Notes: generated by a model from the letters alone, not told the origin. DNA of 64,000 bases from Selenomonadales bacterium (GCA_018434945.1 JAHDOI010000057.1:1-64000); one strand, 5' to 3'; numbered from the stretch's first letter, positions 33,889 through 43,526 are shown. Numbers and translations are program-made.

Positions 33889-34285
33889 CCTTATCCCCCC
33901 TTTGGTCCGCGGCCAGGCAGTCGGTGCTCAGGCCTTCGCGCCGGTAGCAGGCAGCTTCGTAATCCTGCGACCAGGACAGAGCCTGCACCGGGCAGGCCTC
34001 GAGACACACGTTGCAGAACAGGCACAGGCCGGCATGGTACGTGTAGGCGGTGAGGCGTTTCTTCTTATCCTCACCCGTTTCCGCCGCCATGTCGATCACC
34101 GCGTTCGGGCAGGCCATGGCGCACAGGCCGCAGGCGATGCACCGGCCGCGGTCGAGAACGAGGCTGCCGCCGCGGAAGCGGGGCGTCATAGGAATCTTCT
34201 TCTCGGGATATTCCACCGTGTTGGGGCGATCGAAAAACCGCCTCAGCGTTATCGACATCCCCTTGACGAGTCCTCTGCCGATCAT
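33881..34285 (-). CDS. nuoI: Complex I subunit I (2x 4Fe-4S)
   Basis: A 134-residue cytosolic ferredoxin-like subunit carrying clusters N6a and N6b. Motifs are CIACGLCAMACP near residues 51-62 and CLFCNVCLEACP near 88-99. With no NuoE, F or G in the operon, this is the likely electron entry point from ferredoxin or another donor, as proposed for other 11-subunit complexes. ATG at 34285 follows GGGGGTAAC, three bases after the nuoH stop. Confidence 0.93.
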   Translation of the reverse strand: MIGRGLVKGMSITLRRFFDRPNTVEYPEKKIPMTPRFRGGSLVLDRGRCIACGLCAMACPNAVIDMAAETGEDKKKRLTAYTYHAGLCLFCNVCLEACPVQALSWSQDYEAACYRREGLSTDCLAADQRGDKVG

Positions 34286-34288
34286 TCG

Positions 34289-35296
34289 TTACCCCCTCCA
34301 CTGCTGCGCGATATAGATTCCTATCCCGGTTACGACGACGTTGACCAGGGCGAGGGGCAGCAGACCCTTCCAGCCGAAGGACATCAGCTGGTCGACCCTG
34401 ATGCGGGGGAAGGTCCAGCGAAACCACATGAAGACATAAATCATCATCACAACCTTGGCGGTGAACCACAGCCAGCCGGGCAGCCAGGGCCCCTGCCAGC
34501 CGCCGAGGAACACAGTCGCGGCGATGGCCGACACGGCTACCAGGTTGGCGTACTCGGCGAGAAAGAACAGCGACCAGCGCATCCCGCTGTACTCGGTGAA
34601 CGGACCGGCGATGATCTCCGACTCGGCCTCGACAAGATCGAACGGGGTGCGGTTGGTCTCGGCGGTCGCGGCGATGACGTACACCAGGAACGCCGCCGGT
34701 TGGATGAGGATAAACCAAAAGTCCCGCTGCGCGCCGACGATATCGCTCATCTTCATCGAGCCTGTCAGCATCACCACGCCGAGCAGGGAAAAGACCAGGG
34801 GAATCTCATAGCTTATCATCTGGGCGACGGTACGCATCCCGCCCAGCAGCGCGTATTTGTTGTTCGAGGCCCAGCCAGCCATCAGAAAGGGCAGTGTGGC
34901 CTGCGAAGAGATGGCCACGAAATAGAAGATGCCGATGTTGAGGTCGGCGAAAACCAGCCCGGCGTCCAGCGGCAGCACCGCATAGGCGGCTACGGCCGGC
35001 ACGAACAGCAGCACCGGAGCCAGCGCCCATACGCGGCGCTCGGCGGCCCGGGGCACTATATCCTCCTTGGAAAGGAGCTTGAGCATGTCGGCGGTCGTCT
35101 GCAGGATGCCCCACGGCCCGACACGGTTGGGCCCGATCCTCATCTGCATGAAGGCGCTGACCTTGCGCTCCGCGTACACAAGCACGATTGCCGATGCCAT
35201 AATCACCGCGAAGATCGCGCCGATCTGCACGGCGATCATGGCGAGGTCGGCCAGCCAGGCCGGTCCGCCGATCATCTCCTCCACTAACGGCCGCAT
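34289..35296 (-). CDS. nuoH: Complex I subunit H (quinone-site membrane subunit)
   Basis: A 335-residue membrane subunit with eight predicted helices that forms the quinone chamber. Family motifs are [22 protein letters not shown] near residues 42-63, [10 protein letters not shown] near 73, and [27 protein letters not shown] near 142-168 with the charged E-channel residues. ATG at 35296 is preferred because GGGAGGTG lies upstream; a longer frame begins seven codons earlier. The 76 bases before it, where nuoEFG would lie in 14-subunit operons, contain no gene. Confidence 0.92.
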   Translation of the reverse strand: MRPLVEEMIGGPAWLADLAMIAVQIGAIFAVIMASAIVLVYAERKVSAFMQMRIGPNRVGPWGILQTTADMLKLLSKEDIVPRAAERRVWALAPVLLFVPAVAAYAVLPLDAGLVFADLNIGIFYFVAISSQATLPFLMAGWASNNKYALLGGMRTVAQMISYEIPLVFSLLGVVMLTGSMKMSDIVGAQRDFWFILIQPAAFLVYVIAATAETNRTPFDLVEAESEIIAGPFTEYSGMRWSLFFLAEYANLVAVSAIAATVFLGGWQGPWLPGWLWFTAKVVMMIYVFMWFRWTFPRIRVDQLMSFGWKGLLPLALVNVVVTGIGIYIAQQWRG

Positions 35297-35372
35297 CCCC
35301 TGCACCTCCCTTGCCATGGCGGCGTCCCGCGCTCAATCCTAATGAAGTCGGCGGCACCATGCTCACCGTCCA

Positions 35373-36473
35373 CTAGCAATCCACCTCCCCCATCACCGGG
35401 TCGAGCGTCGCCAGTGCGGCCACGACGTCGGCGATCTTGCCGCCGCGGCACAGCTCGTCGACAGCCATAAGATTCTGGAACGAGGGCCGCCGCACGTGAA
35501 ACCGGTACGGCTTTGCCGACCCATCGCTGACAATATAGAAACCCAGCTCGCCGCGGGGATTCTCAACCCGGTGATACACCTCGCCGGGCGGCGGCTTGAG
35601 GATCTTCGGCACCTTGGCCATCACCGGACCGTCTGGCAGCTTTTCCAGTGCCTGGGCGACGATCGAGGCGCTCTCCACCATCTCCTCCATACGTACGATG
35701 TAGCGATCCCAGTTATCGCCCTTTTCGCCCACCGGCACCTTGAAGCTGAACCGGTCATAGATGCCGTACGGCTCGTCGCGGCGCAGGTCGACATCAACGC
35801 CGGCGGCCCGCAGGCAGGGCCCGGTCAGCCCGAGGGCCAGCGCCCGTTCGCGCCCGACGACCGAACTGTCCTTAAGGCGGTAGTAAAATATCTCGTTGCC
35901 GGAAATCAGCCCATGGTACTCGTCCATGATTGCCGGGAAATCGGCCAGGAAGGTGCGCGCGCCGCTCAGAAACGCCTCGTCCACATCGGCCATCAGCCCC
36001 CCGATGCGGATATAATTGAAGGTCATGCGGGCGCCGCAGGCAGCGTCGAAAAGATCGAGGATTCGTTCGCGGTCGCGGAAAGCATACATCATCCCGGTCG
36101 TGCCGCCGAGATCGATGGCGATCGAGGCGAGAAAGATCAGATGGCTGGCGATGCGGCCGAGTTCGGCCATGATGACGCGCAGGTATTCGGCCCTCTCCGG
36201 CACCTCGATCGCGGCCAGCTTCTCCACCGCCTGGCAGTAGCCGAGGTTGGTGTTCATCGCTGCGAGATAATCCAGCCGGTCGGTATAGGGTATGATCTGC
36301 GCATAAGTGCGGCTCTCGGCCAGCTTCTCGATGCCGCGGTGGAGATAGCCCAGCTCGGGTGTGGCGCTCACCACCGTCTCGCCGTCGAGCTCGAGGATGA
36401 CGCGGAGCACGCCGTGGGTGCCGGGATGCTGCGGCCCCATATTGAGGGTATAGACTTCGGTGCGGGTAGTCAT
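35373..36473 (-). CDS. nuoD: Complex I subunit D
   Basis: A 366-residue cytosolic subunit of the connecting arm, homologous to the large subunit of [NiFe] hydrogenases but without the nickel-binding cysteines. N-terminal [14 protein letters not shown] (residues 12-25) with the quinone-site His, GYLHRGIEK near 42 and the C-terminal [13 protein letters not shown] are visible. It is separate from nuoC (not fused), with four bases between them. The C-terminal Asp-Pro-Val-Met-Gly-Glu-Val-Asp is typical. Confidence 0.93.
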   Translation of the reverse strand: MTTRTEVYTLNMGPQHPGTHGVLRVILELDGETVVSATPELGYLHRGIEKLAESRTYAQIIPYTDRLDYLAAMNTNLGYCQAVEKLAAIEVPERAEYLRVIMAELGRIASHLIFLASIAIDLGGTTGMMYAFRDRERILDLFDAACGARMTFNYIRIGGLMADVDEAFLSGARTFLADFPAIMDEYHGLISGNEIFYYRLKDSSVVGRERALALGLTGPCLRAAGVDVDLRRDEPYGIYDRFSFKVPVGEKGDNWDRYIVRMEEMVESASIVAQALEKLPDGPVMAKVPKILKPPPGEVYHRVENPRGELGFYIVSDGSAKPYRFHVRRPSFQNLMAVDELCRGGKIADVVAALATLDPVMGEVDC

Positions 36474-36477
36474 GGCG

Positions 36478-36948
36478 TCACCTCGTCGCCGGCCGCGGCG
36501 GCAGGCTGTAGTCTTTGCGGAGCGGGTGCCCCTCGAAACCTTCGGGCAGAAGGATGCGGGTCAGATTTGGATGACCGGTGAACGTCACCCCAAGAAGGTC
36601 ATAAGTTTCGCGTTCAGCGAACTCGGCCGCCGGCCAGAGGCCGGTCACCGACGGCAGGGCGGCGGCACCTTTCGTCACGCCCGTCCTAACCGCCAGCTTG
36701 TGTCCGCAGGCGGATGAATACAGGTGATAGACAACCTCCAGCCGGTCGGGATAGTCCACGGCGGTGAGGTCGCCGAGCGTGTCCATCAGGAAGGGCTCGT
36801 CGCCGCGGAGAGTCTTGAGGACGGCATAAACCTCGTCCGCCGGCGCGGTCACGACCGTCAGACCGTCCCCGGGACGGTCGCCAAACCCGATGCGCGGAAA
36901 CAGCCCGGCGAGGTAACGGAGAAGAACCGGCTCGATGTTAGCGGCCAT
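36478..36948 (-). CDS. nuoC: Complex I subunit C
   Basis: A 156-residue hydrophilic subunit of the connecting arm (30-kDa subunit family). Recognisable are the [20 protein letters not shown] strand region near residues 58-77, [19 protein letters not shown] near 104-122 and the terminal [17 protein letters not shown] near 137-153. It overlaps nuoB by 11 bases and precedes nuoD by four. Confidence 0.93.
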   Translation of the reverse strand: MAANIEPVLLRYLAGLFPRIGFGDRPGDGLTVVTAPADEVYAVLKTLRGDEPFLMDTLGDLTAVDYPDRLEVVYHLYSSACGHKLAVRTGVTKGAAALPSVTGLWPAAEFAERETYDLLGVTFTGHPNLTRILLPEGFEGHPLRKDYSLPPRPATR

Positions 36949-37465
36949 AGCGGATCACTCCCCTCGTGAGCTGCGGTTTGGCGATCTTCGCCTTGAGCTG
37001 GAGGATGCCGTCGATAAGCGCCTCGGGGCGCGGTGGGCAGCCGGGCACGTACACATCCACGGGGATGACGTAGTCCACCCCGGGAACCACGGAATAAGAA
37101 TCGGCGAAAGGACCGCCCGTGCTTGCGCAGCTGCCCATCGCGATCACCCATTTCGGTTCCGGCATCTGCTCGTAGAGGCGCTTGAGCACCGGCGCCATCT
37201 TCCAGGTCAGCGTGCCGGCGGTGATGAGCAGGTCGGCCTGGCGGGGCGACGGCCGGAAAACCTCGTAGCCGAACCGGGCCAGGTCGAAGCGGCCGGCGGC
37301 GGCGCTCATCATCTCGATGGCGCAGCAGGCGAGACCGCTGGTCAGCGGCCAGAGGGAATTGGAGCGGGCCCAGCCCAGAACGGCGTCGAGCGATGTAAGG
37401 ATGAAATTCTCGCGGAGGAGTTCCCGCGCGGCGCTTTCCTCGGCGGGGCGCAGCGTCATTGCCAT
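36938..37465 (-). CDS. nuoB: Complex I subunit B (cluster N2)
   Basis: A 175-residue subunit that binds the terminal 4Fe-4S cluster N2. The tandem Cys of [10 protein letters not shown] near residues 44-53, the Cys of GSCASTGG near 108 and of [12 protein letters not shown] near 139 are all present. ATG at 37465 is chosen because AAAGGAG lies seven bases upstream; it overlaps the nuoA stop by ten bases. The open frame extends further upstream only as a shadow of nuoA. Confidence 0.93.
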   Translation of the reverse strand: MAMTLRPAEESAARELLRENFILTSLDAVLGWARSNSLWPLTSGLACCAIEMMSAAAGRFDLARFGYEVFRPSPRQADLLITAGTLTWKMAPVLKRLYEQMPEPKWVIAMGSCASTGGPFADSYSVVPGVDYVIPVDVYVPGCPPRPEALIDGILQLKAKIAKPQLTRGVIRYGR

Positions 37466-37812
37466 TCGAGCGCTCCTTTCCGCCAGGCGTAGCAAAGGCC
37501 GAGCACAAGAATGGCCACGAAAATCAGCATCTCCACGAAGGCGAACGTCCCCATCACCTGAAACTTGACTGCCCACGGGTAAAGGAAGACCGTCTCGATG
37601 TCGAACACGACGAAAACTAGGGCGTATAGGAAATAGCTGGTTTTGAACTGCACCCACGTCTTGCCGATGGTATCGACGCCGCATTCGTAAGTCGAAAGCT
37701 TCTCGGTCGTCGGCTTCTTTGTCTGGATGTAAGCGGAAACGAACAACGGGATGAAGGGGAAAATAAGCGCGACCGCCATCAGCAAGGCGATGGCCCCGTA
37801 ATCCTGCAGCAT
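37456..37812 (-). CDS. nuoA: Complex I subunit A
   Basis: A 118-residue membrane subunit with three helices. The loop between helices 1 and 2 has [19 protein letters not shown] near residues 38-56, including the conserved Cys, followed by [16 protein letters not shown] near 68-83. It is the first gene of nuoABCDHIJKLMN. GAAGGAGGG precedes the ATG. A Rex-like operator candidate lies about 105 bases upstream. Confidence 0.93.
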   Translation of the reverse strand: MLQDYGAIALLMAVALIFPFIPLFVSAYIQTKKPTTEKLSTYECGVDTIGKTWVQFKTSYFLYALVFVVFDIETVFLYPWAVKFQVMGTFAFVEMLIFVAILVLGLCYAWRKGALEWQ

Positions 37813-37916
37813 AAATACCCTCCTTCTTCACCTGCGGTTTTTTATATTGTACAGCGCCGGGCTGCCGGGAGTGTAATTCTAATTCCCGGGGGTGGGATAA
37901 GGAAATGTTATAGGTT

Positions 37917-37934
37917 TTGTGAATATTCGCACAT
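37917..37934. promoter_or_regulatory. Rex-like operator candidate upstream of nuoA
   Basis: TTGTGAA-TATT-CGCACAT: the left half matches the Rex consensus TTGTGAA exactly and the right half keeps the CACA core with the correct N8 spacing. Rex senses NADH/NAD+. No rex gene is in the window. Confidence 0.4.
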
Positions 37935-37944
37935 ATTACACAAA

Positions 37945-37980
37945 TTGAAACGGCCCCGGTTTCCCGGAAGCCGTTTGTAA
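37945..37980 (-). terminator. Probable terminator after panE
   Basis: A hairpin with AAACGGC / GCCGTTT arms and an inner CCGG pairing; on the minus strand it follows the panE stop and ends in a weak T-rich tail. Confidence 0.55.
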
Positions 37981-37988
37981 AACTCTGT

Positions 37989-38903
37989 TCAGTAATTCTT
38001 TTCGATTGTTTTCACAAGCTCGATCAGCGTCTCGTTGGTCGGCGTCGGGATGCCGAACCGCTGGCCGAGCTTAATGACCTCGCCGTTGAGGGCGGCGATC
38101 TCGGTCGGCCTTTTGCGGAGGATGTCCTGCAGCATCGACGTGCGGTTGTCGCGGGTGGAGCGCATCAGTCCGAGCAGATGCTCCAACGGGTTGTCATACG
38201 GCAGACGGATGTCCTGGACCTTAGCCACCGCCTCCACCTCGGCCAGCACCTTCTTCATAACAGCCACCGAATCGTCGCATTCCGCCAACTGTCCGTTCGT
38301 AAGGCCGGTTATCGCCGATACCGGGTTGAGGGCGGCGTTGAGGGCCAGCTTGCCCCACAGCAGCTGGGGAAGATTGCTTGCCACCGTCGTATACAGCCCC
38401 GAGCGGGAAAAAGTGGCGGCGATTTCGTACACCTCGCGGCTGGCATGGCCGTCCAGCTTGCCGATATGGGTCGCTCCCTTGCCGCCGTCGCGCACCCTGC
38501 CGGGGCCGAGCATCATCGCCCCCATTGCGTTCGTGCCCACGATCACCCGTTGCGCCCCCAGCACCTCGGCAAGTTTTTCCGCGTTGCCGAGCCCGTTCTG
38601 CAGCGTCAGCACCATCGTATCCGGCCCCATCAGGCCGGCGGCGGCGTTGGCCGCCTGGCGGGTGGCGTTGGCCTTCACCATTATTACGACAAGATCGGCG
38701 ACCCCCACATCCTCGGCCCGGGTCGTCGCCGGCAGGCGCAGCACGACGGTGCCCTCCGGCGAAACGATCATGAGCCCCTCCTCGTTTACCGCCCTGACAT
38801 GTTCTTCCCACGAATCAAGCAGCCAGACCTGTTCGCCGCCCTGGGCCAGACGGCCCCCGTACAGGCTGCCCATGGCTCCGGCGCCGACGATGGCGATCTT
38901 CAC
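37989..38903 (-). CDS. panE: Ketopantoate reductase-family (PanE/ApbA) dehydrogenase
   Basis: A 304-residue NADPH-dependent 2-dehydropantoate 2-reductase family protein. The Rossmann motif [20 protein letters not shown] lies at residues 3-22, [10 protein letters not shown] near 72 carries the family Lys, TLQNGLGN near 98, and [22 protein letters not shown] near 178-199 holds the catalytic Lys/Asn region. PanE makes pantoate for CoA synthesis. Many bacteria carry paralogues acting on other 2-keto acids, and no panB or panC is nearby, so assignment to the pathway is not certain. ATG at 38903 follows GGGAGGGGAAGG. Confidence 0.85.
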   Translation of the reverse strand: MKIAIVGAGAMGSLYGGRLAQGGEQVWLLDSWEEHVRAVNEEGLMIVSPEGTVVLRLPATTRAEDVGVADLVVIMVKANATRQAANAAAGLMGPDTMVLTLQNGLGNAEKLAEVLGAQRVIVGTNAMGAMMLGPGRVRDGGKGATHIGKLDGHASREVYEIAATFSRSGLYTTVASNLPQLLWGKLALNAALNPVSAITGLTNGQLAECDDSVAVMKKVLAEVEAVAKVQDIRLPYDNPLEHLLGLMRSTRDNRTSMLQDILRKRPTEIAALNGEVIKLGQRFGIPTPTNETLIELVKTIEKNY

Positions 38904-39012
38904 AGCCTTCCCCTCCCTTTCTTCATTTGGCCACCAAGTTCGGTCATTTTTCAGAAAACTCCTCCCGCCCTTCCATACAGCTTTCTTATGAGGCTGAAGC
39001 CAGCGGCGATAA

Positions 39013-39046
39013 AAACAGGCGGCGGCACCGTTCAGGTGCCGCCGCC
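39013..39046 (-). terminator. Terminator after the glutamate-synthase-like gene
   Basis: A perfect 12-bp GC-rich stem (39018-39029 with 39035-39046); on the minus strand it is followed by TGTTTTTAT. Confidence 0.8.
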
Positions 39047-39071
39047 TTGGCTATAGCTTAAGAGAAGTCGT

Positions 39072-40703
39072 TTAACCTTGCAGGATCTTGTAAGCGCGAT
39101 CATCCAGGGCATCGGTGATGAACGGGAGCTTCGTCTCCCGCTGCGTTTCCCTGTTGCCGGCGACAATATCGCCGCGGTCGATCTCGGCCGTCGAGAACTT
39201 GCGCGCCCCGGCCATGAGCTGCTGAAGGCCGGCGTTCAGTTTATCCGCACAGGTCCAAATCGCGATCGCCCCGTAGGGGATATCCTTCATCCCGTCTTTG
39301 CCGACCTTCCTCTGCACATCCTGGTAGCCGGCGAAAATCTCCTGCGGCGAAGACCCGCAATCGCTCAAGCTCGCCGGCAGGGACTCCCAGTTGCCATTCA
39401 AGGCCTTGCGGCGCTCCGGATTCAACGCGCCCTCGATATTGGCCCCCAGGAACCCGGGGATCATTATCGCCCTGCCCATGCAGATCAGCTTGACAAACGG
39501 CGCGCCCAGCGCCAGTGCCTTGAACATCTGGTCTTCGCGGGCCAGGCCGCCGCCGAACGCCATATCAACAACCCGATTCCCGGCCTTGGCCAGCACGGAC
39601 GCGTACTCGTAAGCCTTGGCGTGAAGCATGATCGACGGCACGCCCCAGGTCTCCATCATATTCCACGGGCTCATCCCCGTGCCGCCGCCCGAGCCGTCGA
39701 TCGTCAGCAGATCGAGCTTGGCGTCGGTCGCGAACTTGATCGCCATCGCCAGCGCTTCCATGCCGTACGAGCCGGTTTTGAGCGAAATGCGCTTATAGCC
39801 GATATCGCGCAGATACTGGACGTTCGCCATGAAATCTTCCCTGACCTGGTCGGCGGACGACAGATTGGTGTAGCCCAGCCGGCTGTGGCGGGCGAACGAC
39901 TTGATAGCCCCGAACTTATACGCATCCCGGACCTCCGGCAGCGTCGGATCGGGATCGACGATATAACCCCTGTTCTTTAGGAAGGTCGCGTATTCGAGAT
40001 CCTTCACCTGGATTTCGCCGCCGATATCTTTCGCGCCCTGGCCCCACTTGAGCTCGATCACCACTTTGTCGCCGTACTTGTCGATGACGTACTTCGCGAC
40101 ACCGTTACGGGCGTCCTCGACGTTCATCTGGACGATGATCGCCCCGTAGCCGTCGTAGTAACGCAGATAGCAGTCGATGCGGCGGTCGAGTTCCGGCGCC
40201 TTCGTGATCCTGCCGTTTTCCATCACCGACGCCTTGTCGACCCCGACCACGTTCTCGCCGATGACGATCGGGATGCCGACGAGCGCCGCGCCGATCGCGA
40301 ACGATTCCCAGTACTTAGCGGCGATAAAGGTCGACCCCAGCGCCCCCGTCATCAGCGGCATCCGGCACTTGGTCTTGACCTCCTGGCCGAACTCGCACTC
40401 GGTGCTGACATTGGGGAAAATGCAATCATCCTGGGAGTTCGACAGCCCCGGGGGCAGCCCCTGGGCACCGTAGTTGTAGCCCTGAATCCGGAGCGCGCCG
40501 TACGACACACCTAAGTGGGTTGTGTTGCCGCTGCCGGCGGTCACCGCGCCGAAATCCCGCGGATAAAGCATCTTTCTCCCGCGGATACTCGACAGCCAGG
40601 TTTCGCACTTTCCCTGGCAATCGGCCCGGCACAGCGAACACAGCCCCGACTCAAGCCGGTTACCCCTGTTGACTGTCCCGAGAACATCGTTAATCTTATC
40701 CAT
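39072..40703 (-). CDS. FMN-binding glutamate synthase-family protein
   Basis: A 543-residue protein made largely of the FMN/3Fe-4S synthase domain of glutamate synthase, without the glutaminase domain or the NADPH-binding small subunit. The N-terminus has an unusual cysteine cluster CSLCRADCQGKC near residues 22-33. The TIM barrel includes LLTIDGSGGGTGMSPWNMME near 316-335, DMAFGGGLAREDQMFKALALG near 365-385, and KLICMGRAIMIPGF. Archaeal-type and Clostridial homologues are often stand-alone and of unclear substrate. ATG at 40703 follows GAGAGGTGG. Candidate ferredoxin-linked amidotransfer or oxidoreductase function is inferred only. Confidence 0.8.
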   Translation of the reverse strand: MDKINDVLGTVNRGNRLESGLCSLCRADCQGKCETWLSSIRGRKMLYPRDFGAVTAGSGNTTHLGVSYGALRIQGYNYGAQGLPPGLSNSQDDCIFPNVSTECEFGQEVKTKCRMPLMTGALGSTFIAAKYWESFAIGAALVGIPIVIGENVVGVDKASVMENGRITKAPELDRRIDCYLRYYDGYGAIIVQMNVEDARNGVAKYVIDKYGDKVVIELKWGQGAKDIGGEIQVKDLEYATFLKNRGYIVDPDPTLPEVRDAYKFGAIKSFARHSRLGYTNLSSADQVREDFMANVQYLRDIGYKRISLKTGSYGMEALAMAIKFATDAKLDLLTIDGSGGGTGMSPWNMMETWGVPSIMLHAKAYEYASVLAKAGNRVVDMAFGGGLAREDQMFKALALGAPFVKLICMGRAIMIPGFLGANIEGALNPERRKALNGNWESLPASLSDCGSSPQEIFAGYQDVQRKVGKDGMKDIPYGAIAIWTCADKLNAGLQQLMAGARKFSTAEIDRGDIVAGNRETQRETKLPFITDALDDRAYKILQG

Positions 40704-40741
40704 AAGTCCACCTCTCAAACCAAAAAAAATGTAACTATTGT

Positions 40742-40772
40742 ATAATATACAGATATTTTGTTCCTCTGTCTA
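40742..40772 (-). promoter_or_regulatory. Candidate promoter of the glutamate-synthase-like gene
   Basis: Minus-strand TAGACA (40767-40772), a 19-base spacer and TATTAT (40742-40747), about 40 bases before the ATG. The long spacer lowers confidence. Confidence 0.4.
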
Positions 40773-40834
40773 TGCACTCAATGAATGTTTTTTGTATACA
40801 TTTATCTGTGTATATCGGTATCTCGCATAATGAA

Positions 40835-40867
40835 ACAAAAGAACGGCCGCCACCACTCGTGACGGCC
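40835..40867 (-). terminator. Terminator after the M20 peptidase gene
   Basis: Minus-strand GGCCGTCAC / GTGGCGGCC hairpin followed by GTTCTTTTGTTT, 21 bases after the peptidase stop codon. Confidence 0.7.
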
Positions 40868-40888
40868 ATCGGGAGCCAATTTTCGTCA

Positions 40889-42154
40889 TCACCCGGGATT
40901 GCGCAAATAGTCGTAGGCGGTCAGGGTATGGATTGTCGCCAGCTTCATCAGGTCCTCGACCTCGATATACTCGTCGGGGCCGCCAAGATTATAGCCGTGA
41001 AGCCCGCAGTTAACGGCAGGCACATTCTTCAGCAGCCTGTATAACCGGGAATCCGAAGCCCCCACCCGCATGTTCGTGACGACCTCCTGTCCCCACACCG
41101 CGCGGCAATTCTGTGCCGTCAGCGTGAAAATCTCATGGCCGGGGTCGGACCAGTTCGGCGCCCAGGAACGGACTGTTTTAAAAGCCAGTCCGTCCAGCGG
41201 GCCGACGACAGCTTGCGCCTTCGCCTCCACCTCGGCCAGCGTGACCCCGGCCGGAATCCTTATATCGCCGCGCGTAACCGCGGCCGCCGGGATCAGGTTG
41301 GGCGACGTCCCGCCCTCGATCATCCCGAAGTTCACCGTCACCCGCTGGAGAACCTCCGTCTCCCCGCTCCCCGACAACGACTCCGACAGCGGCCCCGCGG
41401 CGGCGATCGCGGCGGCGACCTCGGGAGGCTCGGCTGCCGGCATGCCCTCGAGCGCCGCTTTCAGCTTCGCCATACCGTCCACCAGGCGGTCGATGGCGTT
41501 GATCCCTCTATGGACATGAGCGCCGTGCCCGGCCTTGCCAACAGCCGCCAGCTCGAACCACAGCAGCCCCTTTTCACCGAAGCGCAGCACCCTCGATGTG
41601 CCGATATCCCCGGATATCATCGCGTCACCGGTGGCATGAGGCACAGTGTCAAGCAGGTACTTAGTACCCAGCACCCCCATGCTCTCCTCATCGCCGGCCA
41701 GCGTGATCACCAGTTCCCCCGGCCACGCTTCGCGGCAGCCGGCAAGCAGCATGAATGCCAGGAGATAGCTCGCTATCCCGCCCTTCATATCCGCTGCTCC
41801 CCGCCCGTACAGGCGGTCGCCGACAAGCTCCCCGCCGAAGGGATCCACCGTCCAGGCCTCCCTGTCCCCGGCCGGGAACGTATCGAGGTGGCCGTTGAAA
41901 ACCAGCCGCCTGCCCGGCCGCCCGCCCCTGATCCTGGCCACGAGGTTGACCACCGGCTCCTCCTGCGTCGGGTAGGAAAGCTCGACCCCCGGCACCTTGC
42001 CCAGTATCTCGCCGACGGCCTTGGCCACCGCGCGGGTATCGGACGGGGGATTCTCGCTCGGGATTCGCACCAAGTGCGAACAGATCGCCGCAAGTTCGCC
42101 GCCCCGCTCCCTCACCGCCGCGACCAGGGCCTGCCTGACATCTTCCGCCATCAT
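40889..42154 (-). CDS. M20-family metallopeptidase (ArgE/DapE-like)
   Basis: A 421-residue zinc-dependent amidohydrolase/peptidase of family M20. Metal ligands are visible in FNGHLDTFP near residues 86-94 (His, Asp), YGRGAADMKGG near 115-125 (bridging Asp), and TLAGDEESMG near 150 (catalytic and ligand Glu). A dimerisation domain follows, with GKAGHGAHVHRGINAI near 207-222. Members include acetylornithine deacetylase, succinyl-diaminopimelate desuccinylase and carboxypeptidases, and the exact substrate is not evident. Two ATG codons start the frame (42154, 42151); the second has the better distance from GGAGG. No biosynthetic partner is adjacent. Confidence 0.85.
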   Translation of the reverse strand: MMAEDVRQALVAAVRERGGELAAICSHLVRIPSENPPSDTRAVAKAVGEILGKVPGVELSYPTQEEPVVNLVARIRGGRPGRRLVFNGHLDTFPAGDREAWTVDPFGGELVGDRLYGRGAADMKGGIASYLLAFMLLAGCREAWPGELVITLAGDEESMGVLGTKYLLDTVPHATGDAMISGDIGTSRVLRFGEKGLLWFELAAVGKAGHGAHVHRGINAIDRLVDGMAKLKAALEGMPAAEPPEVAAAIAAAGPLSESLSGSGETEVLQRVTVNFGMIEGGTSPNLIPAAAVTRGDIRIPAGVTLAEVEAKAQAVVGPLDGLAFKTVRSWAPNWSDPGHEIFTLTAQNCRAVWGQEVVTNMRVGASDSRLYRLLKNVPAVNCGLHGYNLGGPDEYIEVEDLMKLATIHTLTAYDYLRNPG

Positions 42155-42196
42155 GCAGCCTCCTTCGGCTTTAAAAGGCTCATTATACCTTATCTG

Positions 42197-43357
42197 TCAA
42201 TAATGATACCAGACAGGCAGACAAGGCGCAATCCGCAGACAACCTACCGCAGGCGGGGCACATAGACGCCCCGGCCCGCTATGTCCGGGCGCCGTTCCTC
42301 TCCCGGCGAGGACCGCACCGGCAGCGGCGCGGCAACCCTGTACACCTGTCTGACGACCTGCTCGGGCGTCACACCGCTCATACACACGGCTCCTCCCCTG
42401 GGACACGCTTTCCTGTAACAGGACGAACACGCCTGCGGGCTGACCACGATGGCGTTCTTCCCCCCCCGGCGGGGCGAGCCGAGCCGGGTCGGTCGGTCCG
42501 AAAATACCCACCGTCGGCGTCCCCACAGCAGCCGCCATATACAGCGGTCCGGTATCTCCCGCCACCACCACCGCCGCCTTCGCCAGCAACGCGGCCAGTT
42601 CCAGCAGTCCGGTCCGGCCTGCCGCGTTCGCCACCGGCACGCCGGCCGCCGCGGCTATCTCCCTCGTCACCGGCACCTCCGCCCGGCCGCCGCACAGCAC
42701 CACGGAAAAATCGCCGGCCAACAGCCGGGCGGTTCGCGCGAACAAAGCCGCCGGCCAATTCTTTGCCGGCCACGTCGTCCCCGGCACCAGCACCGCCAGC
42801 CGCCCCCCGCGGGGCAAAGCCAGCTCGCCCAGCAGACCCTCGGCCACCCGCGCGGCCTCCTCCGGCACGGCCAGCGTCATCCGCCGCTCAGCAGGCACGA
42901 TACCCAGCGGCCGCAGCACCCCCAGGTACCTCTCCGTTACGTGACGGCCAAGCGGCGGCGCCGTTTCGTCCATAAACAGCGCGTTGAGCTCCTTCGTACC
43001 GCTCATGCCGATGCGCCGCTCGGTGTCCGCCAGCCTGGCGATCATCCCGCTCAGAAACAAGCCGTGCACATCGAGAACGGCGTAATAGCGCCTCCCCGCC
43101 AGGGTCCGGCGCAGCTCCCGCCACATCGCCGCTGCCTTTCGCAGCTCGAAGTCCCGCAGGTGCCGCTCGAACCGCTCCCGCGACCAGACGATCGTCTCGT
43201 CGACATGCGGATTGTATCTCACAAGATCGGCGGCAACCTCGCCCACAAGCCAGGTTATCCTGCAGTCCGGCCACGCCGCCTTCAGCGATGCGGCCACCGG
43301 CGTGCAGTGAACAACGTCGCCGATCGCGCTCAGCCTGATGATCAGTATCTCCCTCAT
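42197..43357 (-). CDS. Glycosyltransferase family 9 (heptosyltransferase-like), frameshifted near the C-terminus
   Basis: A GT9 protein starting MREILIIRLSAIGDVVHCTP, the usual N-terminus of lipopolysaccharide heptosyltransferase-type enzymes, with VLVPGTTWPAKNWP near residues 187-200 and the donor-site GDTGPLYMAAAVGTPTVGIFGPTDPARL near 262-289. Such enzymes add heptose or related sugars to an outer-membrane glycolipid, which fits a diderm cell. After PPGG the frame given here becomes atypical. One G fewer in a run of eight (42460-42467 on the plus strand as C8) restores the normal family ending, encoded to 42244. So this is either a real frameshift, a slippage-variable gene, or a base-call error. 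ATG at 43357 follows GGAGGTGG. Confidence 0.8.
   Translation of the reverse strand: MREILIIRLSAIGDVVHCTPVAASLKAAWPDCRITWLVGEVAADLVRYNPHVDETIVWSRERFERHLRDFELRKAAAMWRELRRTLAGRRYYAVLDVHGLFLSGMIARLADTERRIGMSGTKELNALFMDETAPPLGRHVTERYLGVLRPLGIVPAERRMTLAVPEEAARVAEGLLGELALPRGGRLAVLVPGTTWPAKNWPAALFARTARLLAGDFSVVLCGGRAEVPVTREIAAAAGVPVANAAGRTGLLELAALLAKAAVVVAGDTGPLYMAAAVGTPTVGIFGPTDPARLAPPGGEERHRGQPAGVFVLLQESVSQGRSRVYERCDARAGRQTGVQGCRAAAGAVLAGRGTAPGHSGPGRLCAPPAVGCLRIAPCLPVWYHY
42244..42447 (-). pseudogene. Displaced C-terminal segment of the GT9 gene (other frame)
   Basis: This frame encodes VSPQACSSCYRKACPRGG, then CMSGVTPEQVVRQV, the Cys-rich ending typical of GT9 enzymes. It is out of frame by one base with the body of the gene because of the G8 run at 42460-42467. 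Joined at seven G it would give a 370-residue protein, the usual family length. Confidence 0.75.
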
Positions 43358-43526
43358 CGGGCGGACCACCTCCGCCTTTAATCGACTGCTTATATTATTG
43401 TAAGAACTTTTCCGCCGATTATCGTCCGCCCGTGTCAGCCAAATTCTGTCTTACCGCCGTCGCGAGAACAAACAGGCGGTTAAACGTGCGCTTTAGCTCG
43501 CCGCGCATGGTCGAAGTTGGCATTGA

